This document shows positions 27,706-36,974 of a stretch of 64,000 nt of DNA, in pieces. The position numbers and the translations under genes were made by a program. How positions within the stretch are numbered: the stretch's first letter is position 1; every line of letters starts with the position of its first letter. Source of the stretch: Staphylococcus equorum (GTDB lineage Bacteria > Bacillota > Bacilli > Staphylococcales > Staphylococcaceae); NCBI RefSeq assembly GCF_001747895.1, contig NZ_LNNB01000019.1, positions 62,001 to 126,000 on the forward strand. The letters run 5' to 3'. The notes under the pieces are model-generated. The model ran no database searches and had not been told where the DNA came from. It was given only the letters and a program-made list of their open reading frames with translations.

Positions 27706-28373
27706 TGAGTTTACAAGTAAAAAATATTAAAAAAACATTTGGTAAAGGTCCATCAGAAACGCCAGTATTAAAAGGAATAAACTTTGAAGTGAATGATGGA
27801 GAATTCGTAATATTAAATGGTGCGTCAGGTTCAGGTAAGACAACATTGCTTACTATTTTAGGTGGTTTACTCTCACAAAATAGTGGTGACATTTTGTATA
27901 ATGGTTCTCCGTTATATGCAGGAGATAAAAAAGCATCAGAATTAAGATTGAATGAAATTGGATTTATATTTCAATCTTCACATTTAGTACCTTATTTAAA
28001 AGTGAAAGCACAGTTAACGACAATAGGTAAAGAAGCTGGAATGTCTAAAAATGATGCTAATCAAAGAGCGGAAATGTTATTAAAACAAATAGGATTAGAA
28101 CACCGTTTAAATGTATTTCCACATATGTTATCTGGTGGGGAGAAACAACGTGTAGCGATTATGAGAGCATTGATGAACAATCCTAAAATTATACTTGCGG
28201 ATGAACCTACAGCAAGTTTAGATGCAGAACGTGCAACTGAAGTTATTCACATGATTAAAAATCAAATACAAAGTAAAAAAATGATAGGTATAATGATTAC
28301 CCATGATAAACGATTATTTCAATATGCAGACAGAGTAATTGAATTAGATAATGGTGTAATAGTGAATTCATAG
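27705..28373 (+). CDS. hrtA: HrtA, haem-regulated ABC transporter ATPase
   Basis: A 222-residue ABC ATPase of the MacB/LolD type. Walker A is GASGSGKTT (about residues 40-48), the Q-loop is IFQSSHLVP, the signature is LSGGEKQRV and Walker B is [11 protein letters not shown], followed by the H-loop ITHDKR. All catalytic residues are intact. It overlaps hrtB by one base and closes the haem efflux operon, with a terminator 40 bases downstream. Confidence 0.93.
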   Translation: MSLQVKNIKKTFGKGPSETPVLKGINFEVNDGEFVILNGASGSGKTTLLTILGGLLSQNSGDILYNGSPLYAGDKKASELRLNEIGFIFQSSHLVPYLKVKAQLTTIGKEAGMSKNDANQRAEMLLKQIGLEHRLNVFPHMLSGGEKQRVAIMRALMNNPKIILADEPTASLDAERATEVIHMIKNQIQSKKMIGIMITHDKRLFQYADRVIELDNGVIVNS

Positions 28374-28410
28374 ACCATAAAAGTTCAATTCAGTCAGGCA
28401 CTGCCAATAT

Positions 28411-28457
28411 AAAACAAGAGGTTGAGACATGTGATATGTCCCACCCTCTTGTTTTTT
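28411..28457 (+). terminator. Terminator of hrtBA carrying the GAGACAT hairpin
   Basis: AAAACAAGAGG pairs with CCTCTTGTTTT around an inner GAGACAT/ATGTCCC hairpin; seven T follow. It is a member of repeat family B. Confidence 0.85.
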
Positions 28458-28579
28458 TACGTTCTCATTCATCTTATGTTTATTGCCATTAATTAATGCT
28501 TAGTACTATGTCATGTTGACCTATTTGCTAGATTGCTAATTTTAGTCGATTTAAGCTGGTTGTTTTTAAAATTATATGT

Positions 28580-29551
28580 CTACAGAGTAGGGATGTGCCA
28601 CAATGCAAAAATACAAGCAAAAAACAATGTAGCGAAGTAGACTGTTAGCAATAACTTGTATTGATACATTAATGCTAAAAAATCTCTAATTAAAGCAACT
28701 TCAAAAAAGTGATAGGGCGTATGACTTCCTACACCTGTTAATTTAAGGTCTAACTTTTGGCCGAAGCGGACTGCACGCATAATATGAAATTGACTTGTAA
28801 CACAGACAATCTCAGGTTTTATTTTAAATGACTGTTGTATCAGTGCTTTTGTAAATTTAATATTTTCATATGTACTCGTAGATGCATCTTCCATTAAGAT
28901 TTGATCTGGATTCACGCCACGGTCAACTAAGTAACGAAACATTGCCAAAGCTTCAGATATAGGTTCATCCGGACCTTGCCCGCCACTTACGATTAATTGC
29001 GCATTTGGTTGTTGATTAAACAAGGCTAATGCTCGGTCTAATCTACTAGCTAGCATAGGCGTGACATGTTCATTAAAAATACCTGCACCTAAGACGAGTA
29101 TCGTATCAAATTTTGCGATGTGTTGTTGATTTAAATAACAAGAAGCGCAAGATACATAACAAATAAAAGTGAAAATTGCGCTAAAGGCAATCGCTGCTAA
29201 CCATAGAAATACAACATTAAATGCAAACGGTAGCAAGCTAATGTAGGCACAAGCAAGTGTGAAAACGATGACTTTAAAAGATAAGCGATAGAGTCGTTTT
29301 AAAAATAGCGCGCTCATACGATACTGCAGTATATGTTTGTGTTTTATATGTACTAATAAGAAACCAATAAGCATCACAACAATGATATCTATAGGGATAT
29401 GATGAGAAGCAATACGTAATATAATTACAATATAACCTAATATTACCTGGGAAATAAAAATATTGATATTTGCAAAATATTTTAAATTTAAATACATACT
29501 TACGAAAATAAGTACTGTCAGTAAACTACAGAGTAGTGCCAGAATATTCAT
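28580..29551 (-). CDS. YdcF/SanA-like DUF218 membrane protein
   Basis: A 323-residue protein with about four to five N-terminal membrane helices, a DUF218 (YdcF-like) domain at about residues 150-285 and a last helix near the C-terminus. The DUF218 signatures TILVLGAGIFNEHVTPMLASRLDRAL, LIVSGGQGPDEPISEA, DASTSTYENI and VTSQFHIMRAVRFG are clear. This domain is linked to envelope functions in bacteria such as SanA and ElyC, but its reaction is not established. It is divergent from tcaR. No strong ribosome binding site decides the start, which is the natural first methionine before the first membrane helix. Confidence 0.78.
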   Translation of the reverse strand: MNILALLCSLLTVLIFVSMYLNLKYFANINIFISQVILGYIVIILRIASHHIPIDIIVVMLIGFLLVHIKHKHILQYRMSALFLKRLYRLSFKVIVFTLACAYISLLPFAFNVVFLWLAAIAFSAIFTFICYVSCASCYLNQQHIAKFDTILVLGAGIFNEHVTPMLASRLDRALALFNQQPNAQLIVSGGQGPDEPISEALAMFRYLVDRGVNPDQILMEDASTSTYENIKFTKALIQQSFKIKPEIVCVTSQFHIMRAVRFGQKLDLKLTGVGSHTPYHFFEVALIRDFLALMYQYKLLLTVYFATLFFACIFALWHIPTL

Positions 29552-29767
29552 GTTTCACCCCAGTATTTTATAGTATATTAAATGTAGTTGAATCCATTAA
29601 AATAAGCAAATGTATAAAACGTTACTATTAATATTAAGCAATACACACCATCCATAAATGGATGCATTATATATTTTAACTTTTATAGAAGTTAAAATAT
29701 TGATACTATTAATATAACAAATGACAAAATGATATTACATATAGTAGAGATTGAAGAGGTGCAACCA

Positions 29768-30232
29768 ATGGTGAAAAATTTAAGTAGTCATATAGAATTC
29801 ATGGGAGAATTCATAGATGATGTAAATACATTATTAGCTAAATTATTAAAGGCGTTAAGAGAAGAGTACAATGTATCAAAAGAACAGGCAAACGTTATTT
29901 TAATGCTTGAAAATGGAAAAGCGATGACTTTAACAGAAATAACAGAACGTCAAGGCGTAAATAAAGCTGCCGTCAGTAGAAGAATAAAAAAGCTAATTCA
30001 AGCTGAGGTTGTACAATGGGATAAATCTGAAGATACAGGAGATCAACGATTAAAATATATTAAATTAACTGAGAAGGGCAAACAGTTTAATAGAAAAAGT
30101 AAGTCTATTATAAATGACATAGTGAGTGATATGCTGCATGATTTATCAGATGATGAAATTGAACAAGCGCGTTATGTATTGGAAATCATTGACCAAAGAC
30201 TGAAGAACTTTAATGTCAAACATCATTCGTAA
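29768..30232 (+). CDS. tcaR: TcaR, MarR-family regulator
   Basis: A 154-residue MarR-family winged-helix regulator, close to the 151 residues of S. aureus TcaR. The DNA-binding region is MTLTEITERQGVNKAAVSRRIKKLIQ, followed by the wing with DQRLKYIKLTEKGK. Its start is MVKNLSSHIEFMGEF, placed by AGAGGTG 6 bases before ATG 29768; an in-frame ATG 39 bases upstream lacks a site. In S. aureus and S. epidermidis TcaR represses icaADBC and modulates surface protein genes. Here it precedes tcaA and tcaB in the same order as in S. aureus, although a hairpin and 390 bases separate it from tcaA. Confidence 0.9.
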   Translation: MVKNLSSHIEFMGEFIDDVNTLLAKLLKALREEYNVSKEQANVILMLENGKAMTLTEITERQGVNKAAVSRRIKKLIQAEVVQWDKSEDTGDQRLKYIKLTEKGKQFNRKSKSIINDIVSDMLHDLSDDEIEQARYVLEIIDQRLKNFNVKHHS

Positions 30233-30310
30233 CATTAATCAATATTAGTATGGTAGGACGAATCTAAAAACACAGCAAGTTATAATTAGATAAATATGAA
30301 TCTTATTAAG

Positions 30311-30357
30311 TGGCTGTTAGCATCCAAGCTAGGGTGACTAGTAGCTGCTTTTATTTT
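30311..30357 (+). terminator. Probable terminator of tcaR
   Basis: GGCTGTTAGCATCC pairs imperfectly with GGGTGACTAGTAGCTGC and is followed by a T-rich run. The left arm resembles that of the terminator after tcaB at 33.5 kb. Confidence 0.5.
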
Positions 30358-30514
30358 ATGAATTATTTAGTTATAAAGTTTGTAGATATATTGTTTTGAA
30401 CAATGGATGATCCAATGACAGAACTGAAGCATTAGACTAAATGCGTATATCAATTTTTAAGCAAGGCACATATAATAAATATTATAGCTTTTAAAATATA
30501 CATTATAATACTTC

Positions 30515-30548
30515 AATACTGCATAGGTATAGTAATTTATGCAGTATT
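30515..30548. promoter_or_regulatory. Palindrome upstream of the tcaA promoter
   Basis: AATACTGCATA (30515-30525) and TATGCAGTATT (30538-30548) are a perfect 11-base inverted repeat with a 12-base centre. It lies just upstream of TATAAT at 30571. It could be an operator for TcaR or another regulator, or a transcript hairpin. Confidence 0.5.
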
Positions 30549-30626
30549 AATCTGACATATAGTTTCAACCTATAATGTGTTAAAATAACGGGATAGTGTA
30601 AAAATCGAGGGTAAAGAGGTGATAAA

Positions 30627-32018
30627 ATGCAAAAATGTCCAAAGTGCGGAGAAAACATAAGAAATGGGCAGAGAAGGTGTAGTCATTGCGGTTATCGAGC
30701 AAAACAAGGCGATTCAGAAAAAATGACGCGCTCTACAAAAACAAATAAAAATACAACAAACATTAACGCACGTAAAGTTATTCCTTTGGGGATTGCATTC
30801 TTTATCCTTATCTTACTGATCATTGTTTTTTTCTTAGTAAGAAATTTTAATTCACCTGAAGCACAATCAGAGATTATAATAAATGCAGTAGATAATAACG
30901 ATACGCAAAAACTTTCAACGCTTTTGAGTACCCAAAATAACAGTGTTGATGAAAATGAAGCTGAAGCTTATATTAAATACATAAAAAATGAAGTTGGAAT
31001 GGATAACTTTGTGAAAGATGTAAATAATAAAATTGCGAAATTGAACCAAAATGATACAAAGAATTCAGATTTTGTCACAGCCAAAAATGGAGAAAAAGTT
31101 CTGAGAATCAGTAAAAATGGAACACGTTATTTAATATTTGATAATATGAGCTTTACTGCACCAACTAAAGAAGCAATTGTGAAACCTAAACAAAAAACAA
31201 CTTATAAATTTAAGGCAGACGATAAACAAAAAACGGTAGTTGCTGAGAAAAATAAGCCAACTTCTTTAGGTAAATTTATTCCAGGTGATTACACACTTGA
31301 AGCTAAGAAAGAAATGGAGAACGGTCAATTCAATGGTCGCCTTAAATTCAACTTTAATAACAGCAACAATGAGTCAGTTGATGTTATTGAAGATTTTAAC
31401 GAGGCATATGTACAAGTTGAATTAAATGGTGCATCTGAAATAGATACAGATTCAGTTAAAGTGAAAATCAATGACAAAGCTTATGATTACGCAAAAGCCA
31501 AAGAATTTGGACCATATCCTAAAACAAAAGATATAACAGTATCTGCTGAAGGACAAGCGAAGAAGAAAACATTTAAGTCAGCAGAAACAACAGTGAAAAC
31601 AGATAACCTCAAAGATAAAACACAGGTTACTTTAAACTTTGATGATGATGAAATTGAGAAGTATGTTGAGGAAAAAGAAAAAGAAGAAAATAGTTTTAGA
31701 AATAAGGTGTCTCGTTTTTTCGGTGAATACACTGCGGCAATGATTAGCGCACGCAGTCAAAGTAATTTTAATTTAGTATCATCTTATATAAAGAAAGATA
31801 GTGAAAAATATAAGGATACTAAAAAGGACGTTAAATCTAATGAACTATTCTATCTTCAACAACCACAAATCACTGATATTGTAAAAGAAGGTAAAACATT
31901 CTATGTTACGGGCCAAGCATTAAAAGAAGATGGCCAATATGGTGAGGTAGAATATCAACTTGAAGGTAATGACAAAGCGAATGATTTAAAAGTAGTGAAA
32001 TACTCAGAGGAAAGTTAA
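30627..32018 (+). CDS. tcaA: TcaA, glycopeptide-susceptibility membrane protein
   Basis: A 463-residue membrane protein. An N-terminal zinc ribbon has two CxxC pairs (CPKCGENIRNGQRRCSHCG, residues 4-22), one membrane helix lies at about 53-75, and a long extracellular region with repeated beta-domains and a helical C-terminal NTF2-like segment follows. The NFNSPEAQ and KNGTRYLIFDNMSFTAPTK segments are nearly identical to those I recall from S. aureus TcaA, whose loss raises teicoplanin resistance and whose activity affects wall structure. AGAGGTG precedes the ATG. It is flanked by tcaR and tcaB but has its own terminator. Confidence 0.92.
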   Translation: MQKCPKCGENIRNGQRRCSHCGYRAKQGDSEKMTRSTKTNKNTTNINARKVIPLGIAFFILILLIIVFFLVRNFNSPEAQSEIIINAVDNNDTQKLSTLLSTQNNSVDENEAEAYIKYIKNEVGMDNFVKDVNNKIAKLNQNDTKNSDFVTAKNGEKVLRISKNGTRYLIFDNMSFTAPTKEAIVKPKQKTTYKFKADDKQKTVVAEKNKPTSLGKFIPGDYTLEAKKEMENGQFNGRLKFNFNNSNNESVDVIEDFNEAYVQVELNGASEIDTDSVKVKINDKAYDYAKAKEFGPYPKTKDITVSAEGQAKKKTFKSAETTVKTDNLKDKTQVTLNFDDDEIEKYVEEKEKEENSFRNKVSRFFGEYTAAMISARSQSNFNLVSSYIKKDSEKYKDTKKDVKSNELFYLQQPQITDIVKEGKTFYVTGQALKEDGQYGEVEYQLEGNDKANDLKVVKYSEES

Positions 32019-32064
32019 ATATTTGAAAATTTAATGCAAAACGTACTTTTTATAGTTACCTTGT

Positions 32065-32118
32065 GGGAGCGGGAATACGATATCAAATTTTGATTATGTA
32101 TTCCCGCTCCCTTTGTCT
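32065..32118 (+). terminator. Terminator of tcaA (repeat family C)
   Basis: GGGAGCGGGAATAC (32065-32078) and GTATTCCCGCTCCC (32098-32111) form a perfect 14-base stem followed by a CTTTGTCTTTT run. A related element is at 60.9 kb. Confidence 0.82.
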
Positions 32119-32265
32119 TTTACATATCAATTTAACTTCATCTATTTAAAATTGCGTTCGCAAAGGCTATAATAATAGCAATAAACTTTATCTTATAATG
32201 ATATGATATAAAGTGTTAACTAAGTAGCTAAAATTGCTAGGGCTTCAACATTGGGGAGAATAGAA

Positions 32266-33477
32266 ATGTCTAATTATCAAGAGCAAAATAAGAATTCCTT
32301 ACTGTTTGTTATTATCTTAGGCGCGTTGACTGCGATAGGGGCATTATCTATTGATATGTTCTTGCCAGGTTTGCCACAGATACAATCAGATTTCAATACA
32401 ACAACATCTAATTCACAACTAACATTATCTTTATTTATGATTGGTTTAGCATTAGGTAATTTATTTGTAGGCCCGATATCAGATGCTATAGGACGAAAGA
32501 CACCACTAATCGTAGCTATGACGTTATTTACTATGGCAAGTATAGGTATTATTTTTGTGGATAATATTTGGTGGATGATTGCCTTACGATTTGTACAAGG
32601 ATTTTGTGGTGGAGCAGGAGCGGTGATTTCTAGAGCGATATCAAGTGATCTGTATACTGGAAAACAATTAACTAAATTTTTAGCGTTACTTATGCTAGTA
32701 AACGGTGTTGCACCAGTATTAGCACCAGCATTAGGGGGCGTCATTTTATCATTTTCTACGTGGCGGATGGTCTTTGTCATATTAACTTTATTTGGTCTGC
32801 TTATGTTATTTGGAACGATATTTAATATCAAAGAGTCATTGTCAACTGAACAACGAGATAGCCCACATCTCGTAAGTATCTTCAAAAATTTCAAACGGTT
32901 ATTAGCGACGCCTCGATTTGTATTACCTATGCTTATACAAGGTGTGACATTCGTTATTTTGTTTAGTTATATTTCTGCATCTCCTTTTATTGCACAACGC
33001 ATTTATGACATGTCTGCTCAGCAATTTAGCATTATGTTTGCATCCGTAGGTATAAGTCTCATTATCTCTAGTCAATTAACAGGTAAGTTAGTGGATTATA
33101 TTGATAGACAAGTTCTTTTACGTGTATTAACAATCATCCAATTAGTGGGTATTGTGTGGATAAGCATTATTTTGTACATGCATCTATCTATCTGGCTATT
33201 GTTTATAGGTTTTATTATTCTTGTGGCTCCTGTTACAGGAGTAGCGACACTAGGATTCTCAATTGCAATGGATGAGAACACAGGTGGCAATGGAAGTGCG
33301 TCTAGCTTATTAGGATTAGTTCAATTCTTAATAGGTGGGCTTGTATCACCACTAGTAGGCGTAATGGGGGAAGATAGTTATATACCTTACGTCACAATTA
33401 TATTGATAGTAGGGGTATTATTGATGATACTTCAAATAATAAATTATTTTGTATTTAAACGTGTAGCGCCTAAATAG
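32266..33477 (+). CDS. tcaB: TcaB, Bcr/CflA-type MFS drug transporter
   Basis: A 403-residue, 12-helix MFS protein of the Bcr/CflA drug:proton antiporter group. Helix 1 carries the family sequence LSIDMFLPGLPQI, the loop after helix 2 has GPISDAIGRKTPL, and helix 5 has the antiporter motif GVAPVLAPALGG. Its N-terminus MSNYQEQNKNSLLFVIILGAL is of the TcaB type. GGGGAGA is 6 bases before ATG 32266. It lies downstream of tcaA as in S. aureus; the intervening terminator suggests partly separate expression. Substrates are not known with certainty. Confidence 0.88.
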   Translation: MSNYQEQNKNSLLFVIILGALTAIGALSIDMFLPGLPQIQSDFNTTTSNSQLTLSLFMIGLALGNLFVGPISDAIGRKTPLIVAMTLFTMASIGIIFVDNIWWMIALRFVQGFCGGAGAVISRAISSDLYTGKQLTKFLALLMLVNGVAPVLAPALGGVILSFSTWRMVFVILTLFGLLMLFGTIFNIKESLSTEQRDSPHLVSIFKNFKRLLATPRFVLPMLIQGVTFVILFSYISASPFIAQRIYDMSAQQFSIMFASVGISLIISSQLTGKLVDYIDRQVLLRVLTIIQLVGIVWISIILYMHLSIWLLFIGFIILVAPVTGVATLGFSIAMDENTGGNGSASSLLGLVQFLIGGLVSPLVGVMGEDSYIPYVTIILIVGVLLMILQIINYFVFKRVAPK

Positions 33478-33499
33478 TAAATTGGATAAAGAGAAAATG

Positions 33500-33546
33500 A
33501 AAAATGGCTGTTAGATTCCTTAGTGGATACCTAGCAGCCGTTTTTC
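33500..33546. terminator. Bidirectional terminator between tcaB and tetR-like genes
   Basis: AATGGCTGTTAG-ATTCC and GGATA-CCTAGCAGCCGTT form an imperfect stem with A-runs before and T-runs after, between convergent genes. Confidence 0.75.
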
Positions 33547-33591
33547 ATTTATGTGCTTTAGAAATATCGTAATACGAAAGTGATTACAGTA

Positions 33592-34140
33592 TTAACGCCC
33601 TAATTTAATTGCATTTGCAAGTAAAATTTGTGCCATTTCATTTGGTGATTCAATACAACCTTCTCGTATCCAATAATAGATAATACCAAGCTGTCCCCCG
33701 ATAGCATACGTAACAAACTGTTTTTTATTTGCCACGGTCGTATAATCATCTAACAATTTTGTATAATTGAGTTTGGTTTCTTTAACATAATCGCTAAATA
33801 AGTCACGATTTGGATTTGTGACAAATATTGCGTGAAAGAAGCCATAATGACGATGGATATAGCACAAAATGATTTTGAAAAATTTATATAATTTCTCGTA
33901 GTTGATTTCTGTGTGTTCAAAGCTATTGTGTAAGACATCTAATAATTGAATATACTTCTTTAGGTGATAAGTTTGAATTGTAGATAAAAGCTCATATTTA
34001 TCCACAAAATAATCATAGAATGTCGTTCTGTTAACACCACTATACGCGCAAATCATTTTAATAGTAATATGTTCAAATGGATGTTCTTCTAATAGGATAA
34101 TCATATTTCGAATGATTTTATTTTTAGCTGTCTGTCTCAT
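33592..34140 (-). CDS. TetR/AcrR-family repressor of the EmrAB-like pump
   Basis: A 182-residue TetR-type regulator. The N-terminal HTH is HITIKMICAYSGVNRTTFYDYFVDKYELL (about residues 20-48), followed by an all-helical ligand domain with several aromatic residues. GAAGGAG precedes the ATG. It is divergent from the emrA/emrB-like pair, and a palindrome suited to a TetR dimer lies between them, so it is probably the local repressor released by the pump substrate. The ligand is unknown. Confidence 0.85.
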   Translation of the reverse strand: MRQTAKNKIIRNMIILLEEHPFEHITIKMICAYSGVNRTTFYDYFVDKYELLSTIQTYHLKKYIQLLDVLHNSFEHTEINYEKLYKFFKIILCYIHRHYGFFHAIFVTNPNRDLFSDYVKETKLNYTKLLDDYTTVANKKQFVTYAIGGQLGIIYYWIREGCIESPNEMAQILLANAIKLGR

Positions 34141-34174
34141 TTTATCTCCTTCAAAATAACATATGATTACTTAC

Positions 34175-34199
34175 CCGACACATTTAGTAGAAGTGTCGG
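34175..34199. promoter_or_regulatory. Palindromic operator candidate for the TetR-type repressor
   Basis: CCGACAC (34175-34181) and GTGTCGG (34193-34199) form an inverted repeat with an 11-base centre in the divergent promoter region. A T-run follows on the + strand, so an attenuator hairpin is an alternative reading. Confidence 0.6.
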
Positions 34200-34268
34200 T
34201 GTTTTTTTCTTTAGCATGACTCTATAATATATAAGGTGAATTTTAAAAGCAAATAGGAGGAAAGTGTA

Positions 34269-34916
34269 ATGAAGAAAATGGTGTTAATTAATGTCATTAC
34301 CATTGTAGTTCTTGTAATAATAGGAGTAGTTGGTTTCCACTTTTATAATCAAGCTACAGGATTTGTCAGTACAGATAATGCCAAAGTTGATGGAGAGCAA
34401 ATTAAAGTTTCAGCTCCAGCAGCAGGCGAAATTAAATCTTTTGACGTTAAGAATAATGAGAAGTTAAGTAAAGGCGACAAAGTTGCAGAAATCGCAGCAA
34501 AAGGTGAAGATGGCCAATCACAAAATATGGATATTAAAATGCCCCAAGATGGAACGATTGTAAAAACAGATGGTATGGAAGGTTCAATGGCGCAAGCTGG
34601 AACGCCAATTGCCTATGCTTATAATTTAGATGATTCATACATTACTGCAAATGTTGATGAAAAAGATATTGCGGATGTTGAAAAAGGTAAAGATGTAAAT
34701 ATAACACTAGACGGTGAAGATGCTGAGCTTAAAGGTAAAGTAGAAGAAGTTGGTAAAGCAACAGCTTCAAGTTTTTCAATGATGCCTTCAACAAACAGTG
34801 ATGGTAACTATACTAAAGTTTCTCAAGTAGTACCTGTAAAAATCTCACTAGATTCAAAACCATCTAATAATGTTGTTCCAGGAATGAACGCTGAAGTCAA
34901 AATTCATAAAAACTAA
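34269..34916 (+). CDS. EmrA/HlyD-family efflux adaptor
   Basis: A 215-residue membrane fusion protein. One N-terminal membrane helix (about residues 5-25) is followed by a biotinyl-lipoyl-like domain (TDNAKVDGEQIKVSAPAAGEIKSFDV and MPQDGTIVKTDG) and a beta-barrel (YITANVDEKDIADVEKGKDVNITLD). Unlike Gram-negative EmrA there is no long coiled-coil hairpin, as expected without an outer membrane. AGGAGG precedes the ATG. The MFS partner starts 12 bases downstream in the same operon. Confidence 0.85.
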   Translation: MKKMVLINVITIVVLVIIGVVGFHFYNQATGFVSTDNAKVDGEQIKVSAPAAGEIKSFDVKNNEKLSKGDKVAEIAAKGEDGQSQNMDIKMPQDGTIVKTDGMEGSMAQAGTPIAYAYNLDDSYITANVDEKDIADVEKGKDVNITLDGEDAELKGKVEEVGKATASSFSMMPSTNSDGNYTKVSQVVPVKISLDSKPSNNVVPGMNAEVKIHKN

Positions 34917-34928
34917 GGAGGGCTTGAA

Positions 34929-36830
34929 ATGACAATAGCCTTCATTATAATTTACGTAGTCATAGCGCTCATTCTTGTCGGATTATTGAATCTGTTTATC
35001 ACTAAAAAAAATAAGAAGAAATCAATGCGACAAATGGAACATGCTAAGCATGAAAACAACACATCGAATGAAACTTATCAATCTAAATTTAAAGTAAGAG
35101 ACAATGAAAAATCTAGCGAAACAACGTCACAATCTGAAGAAATACATCATACAAGTGAAAACGTTACATCGGATTCTGAAGTGCTTGATGATGAAAGCGA
35201 AACCGTCAATACAGAAACAGAAGAAGTACAACAACAAACTGATTCTGATCACGAAAAGATAAATCCAAATTCAGAAGAAGCCCAAGTCAATGAACAACTA
35301 AAAGCCAAACATAATTCATTTATGTTTGGTAAAGGCGCTACACAAGCCAAAGTTTTAGTAGCCATGATTTTTGGTATGTTTATTGCGATTTTAAATCAAA
35401 CGTTATTGAACGTGGCTTTACCAGAAATCAATATTGATTTTAATATTTCTGCGAATACGGGTCAGTGGCTAATGACAGGATTTATGTTGGTCAACGGTAT
35501 TTTAATTCCTATCAGTGCTTTTTTATTTAATAAATATTCTTATCGTAAACTCTTTTTAGTTGCGATGGCATTATTTACATTAGGCTCTTTAGTCTGTGGT
35601 ATATCAGGTTCATTTGGAATGATGATGGCAGGACGTGTATTACAAGCCATTGGAGCTGGTGTATTAATGCCGTTGGGTACAAATGTATTTATGACGATTT
35701 TCCCACCAGAAAAACGTGGAGCGGCAATGGGAACATTAGGTATAGCAATGATCTTAGCACCAGCGATTGGTCCAACGTTATCTGGATATATCGTTGAAAA
35801 TTATCAATGGAATGTTATGTTCTATGGTATGTTTATCATCGGACTTGTAGCTTTAGTTATTGGTTATATATGGTTTAGAGTATATCAAGTTACGACAAAC
35901 CCTAAAGCAGATGTTCCAGGTATTATCTTTAGTACCATTGGTTTTGGCGCGCTATTATATGGCTTCAGTGAAGCGGGGAATAATACATGGACTTCACCTA
36001 TCGTGTTAATTTCATTAGTGCTAGGTGTTATCTTTATTATTGCCTTTGTTATTAGAGAACTTACAATGCGTGTACCGATGTTGAATATGGAAGTATTAAA
36101 ATATTCAGGTTTCACTTTAACAACTATAATCAATATGATTGTTACAATGAGTTTATACGGTGGTATGATTCTATTGCCTCTGTATTTACAAAACTTAAAA
36201 GGATTTAGTCCAATGGATTCTGGGTTATTATTATTACCTGGTGCATTAATTATGGGTCTAATGGGTCCTATTGCAGGTAAATTATTAGATACAATTGGTA
36301 TTAAACCGTTAGCCCTTATAGGTACAGCAATCATGACTTATGCAACATGGGAATTGTCGAAACTGAATGGGAATACAACGTATAATCACATAATGGTAGT
36401 TTATATGATTCGTTCATTTGGTATGAGTTTTATCATGATGCCGATTATGACTGCAGGCATGAACTCCTTGCCACAACGTTTGATTTCGCATGGTAATGCC
36501 TTATCCAATACATTAAGACAACTTTCAGGTTCTATAGGCACAGCGTTATTAGTGACTGTAATGTCAACACAAACAACTGAACATATCGCTGCTTATTCAC
36601 AAGATTTGGATAAAACGAATCCATTTATTAAAGATCGTTTACAAGAAATGGCACAAACAATGGGTGGCGAACAATTAGCGACATCACAATTATTAGAATT
36701 TGTTCAGAAAATTGCCTCCATCAATGGTGTGAATAGTGCGTTCTTAGTTGCGACAGGTTTAAGTGCACTTGCATTTATATTGAGTCTTTTCTTAAAAGGG
36801 AAAGAACATTATTTATCAAAAGAAAATTAA
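34929..36830 (+). CDS. EmrB/QacA-type DHA2 multidrug transporter with N-terminal extension
   Basis: A 633-residue MFS transporter. The core (about residues 138-630) is a 14-helix DHA2 drug:proton antiporter with NQTLLNVALPEINIDF in helix 1, GRVLQAIGAGVLMPLG in helix 4 and LGIAMILAPAIGPTLSGYI as the antiporter motif. Before this lies an unusual extension: a membrane helix at residues 2-21, a basic KKNKKKS stretch and about 100 residues rich in E, S, T, N and Q. The DHA2 core alone is usually about 500 residues. AAGGAGG precedes the ATG. It forms an operon with the adaptor and is probably under the TetR-type repressor. Confidence 0.86.
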   Translation: MTIAFIIIYVVIALILVGLLNLFITKKNKKKSMRQMEHAKHENNTSNETYQSKFKVRDNEKSSETTSQSEEIHHTSENVTSDSEVLDDESETVNTETEEVQQQTDSDHEKINPNSEEAQVNEQLKAKHNSFMFGKGATQAKVLVAMIFGMFIAILNQTLLNVALPEINIDFNISANTGQWLMTGFMLVNGILIPISAFLFNKYSYRKLFLVAMALFTLGSLVCGISGSFGMMMAGRVLQAIGAGVLMPLGTNVFMTIFPPEKRGAAMGTLGIAMILAPAIGPTLSGYIVENYQWNVMFYGMFIIGLVALVIGYIWFRVYQVTTNPKADVPGIIFSTIGFGALLYGFSEAGNNTWTSPIVLISLVLGVIFIIAFVIRELTMRVPMLNMEVLKYSGFTLTTIINMIVTMSLYGGMILLPLYLQNLKGFSPMDSGLLLLPGALIMGLMGPIAGKLLDTIGIKPLALIGTAIMTYATWELSKLNGNTTYNHIMVVYMIRSFGMSFIMMPIMTAGMNSLPQRLISHGNALSNTLRQLSGSIGTALLVTVMSTQTTEHIAAYSQDLDKTNPFIKDRLQEMAQTMGGEQLATSQLLEFVQKIASINGVNSAFLVATGLSALAFILSLFLKGKEHYLSKEN

Positions 36831-36880
36831 AGTAACAATAAGATAGAAACATGAGATATAAATAATCATTCTCAAAACAA

Positions 36881-36921
36881 AAATAACCAATCCGTTAGTT
36901 GTCTAATGGATTGGTTATTTC
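36881..36921. terminator. Bidirectional terminator after emrB-like gene
   Basis: AAATAACCAATCCGTTA pairs with TAATGGATTGGTTATTT around a short loop, with T-rich flanks on both strands. Confidence 0.8.
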
Positions 36922-36974
36922 TATTTTAAATTTAGTTGTATTAGCTTAATGAATCAACGCTTATGCTTTCGATA

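Larger units (their letters stand above)
30233..30626. other. Intergenic region between tcaR and tcaA
   Basis: It holds a probable terminator (30311-30357), a strong palindrome at 30515-30548 and a TATAAT at 30571-30576 that may be the tcaA -10 box. No supported open frame exists here. Confidence 0.6.
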
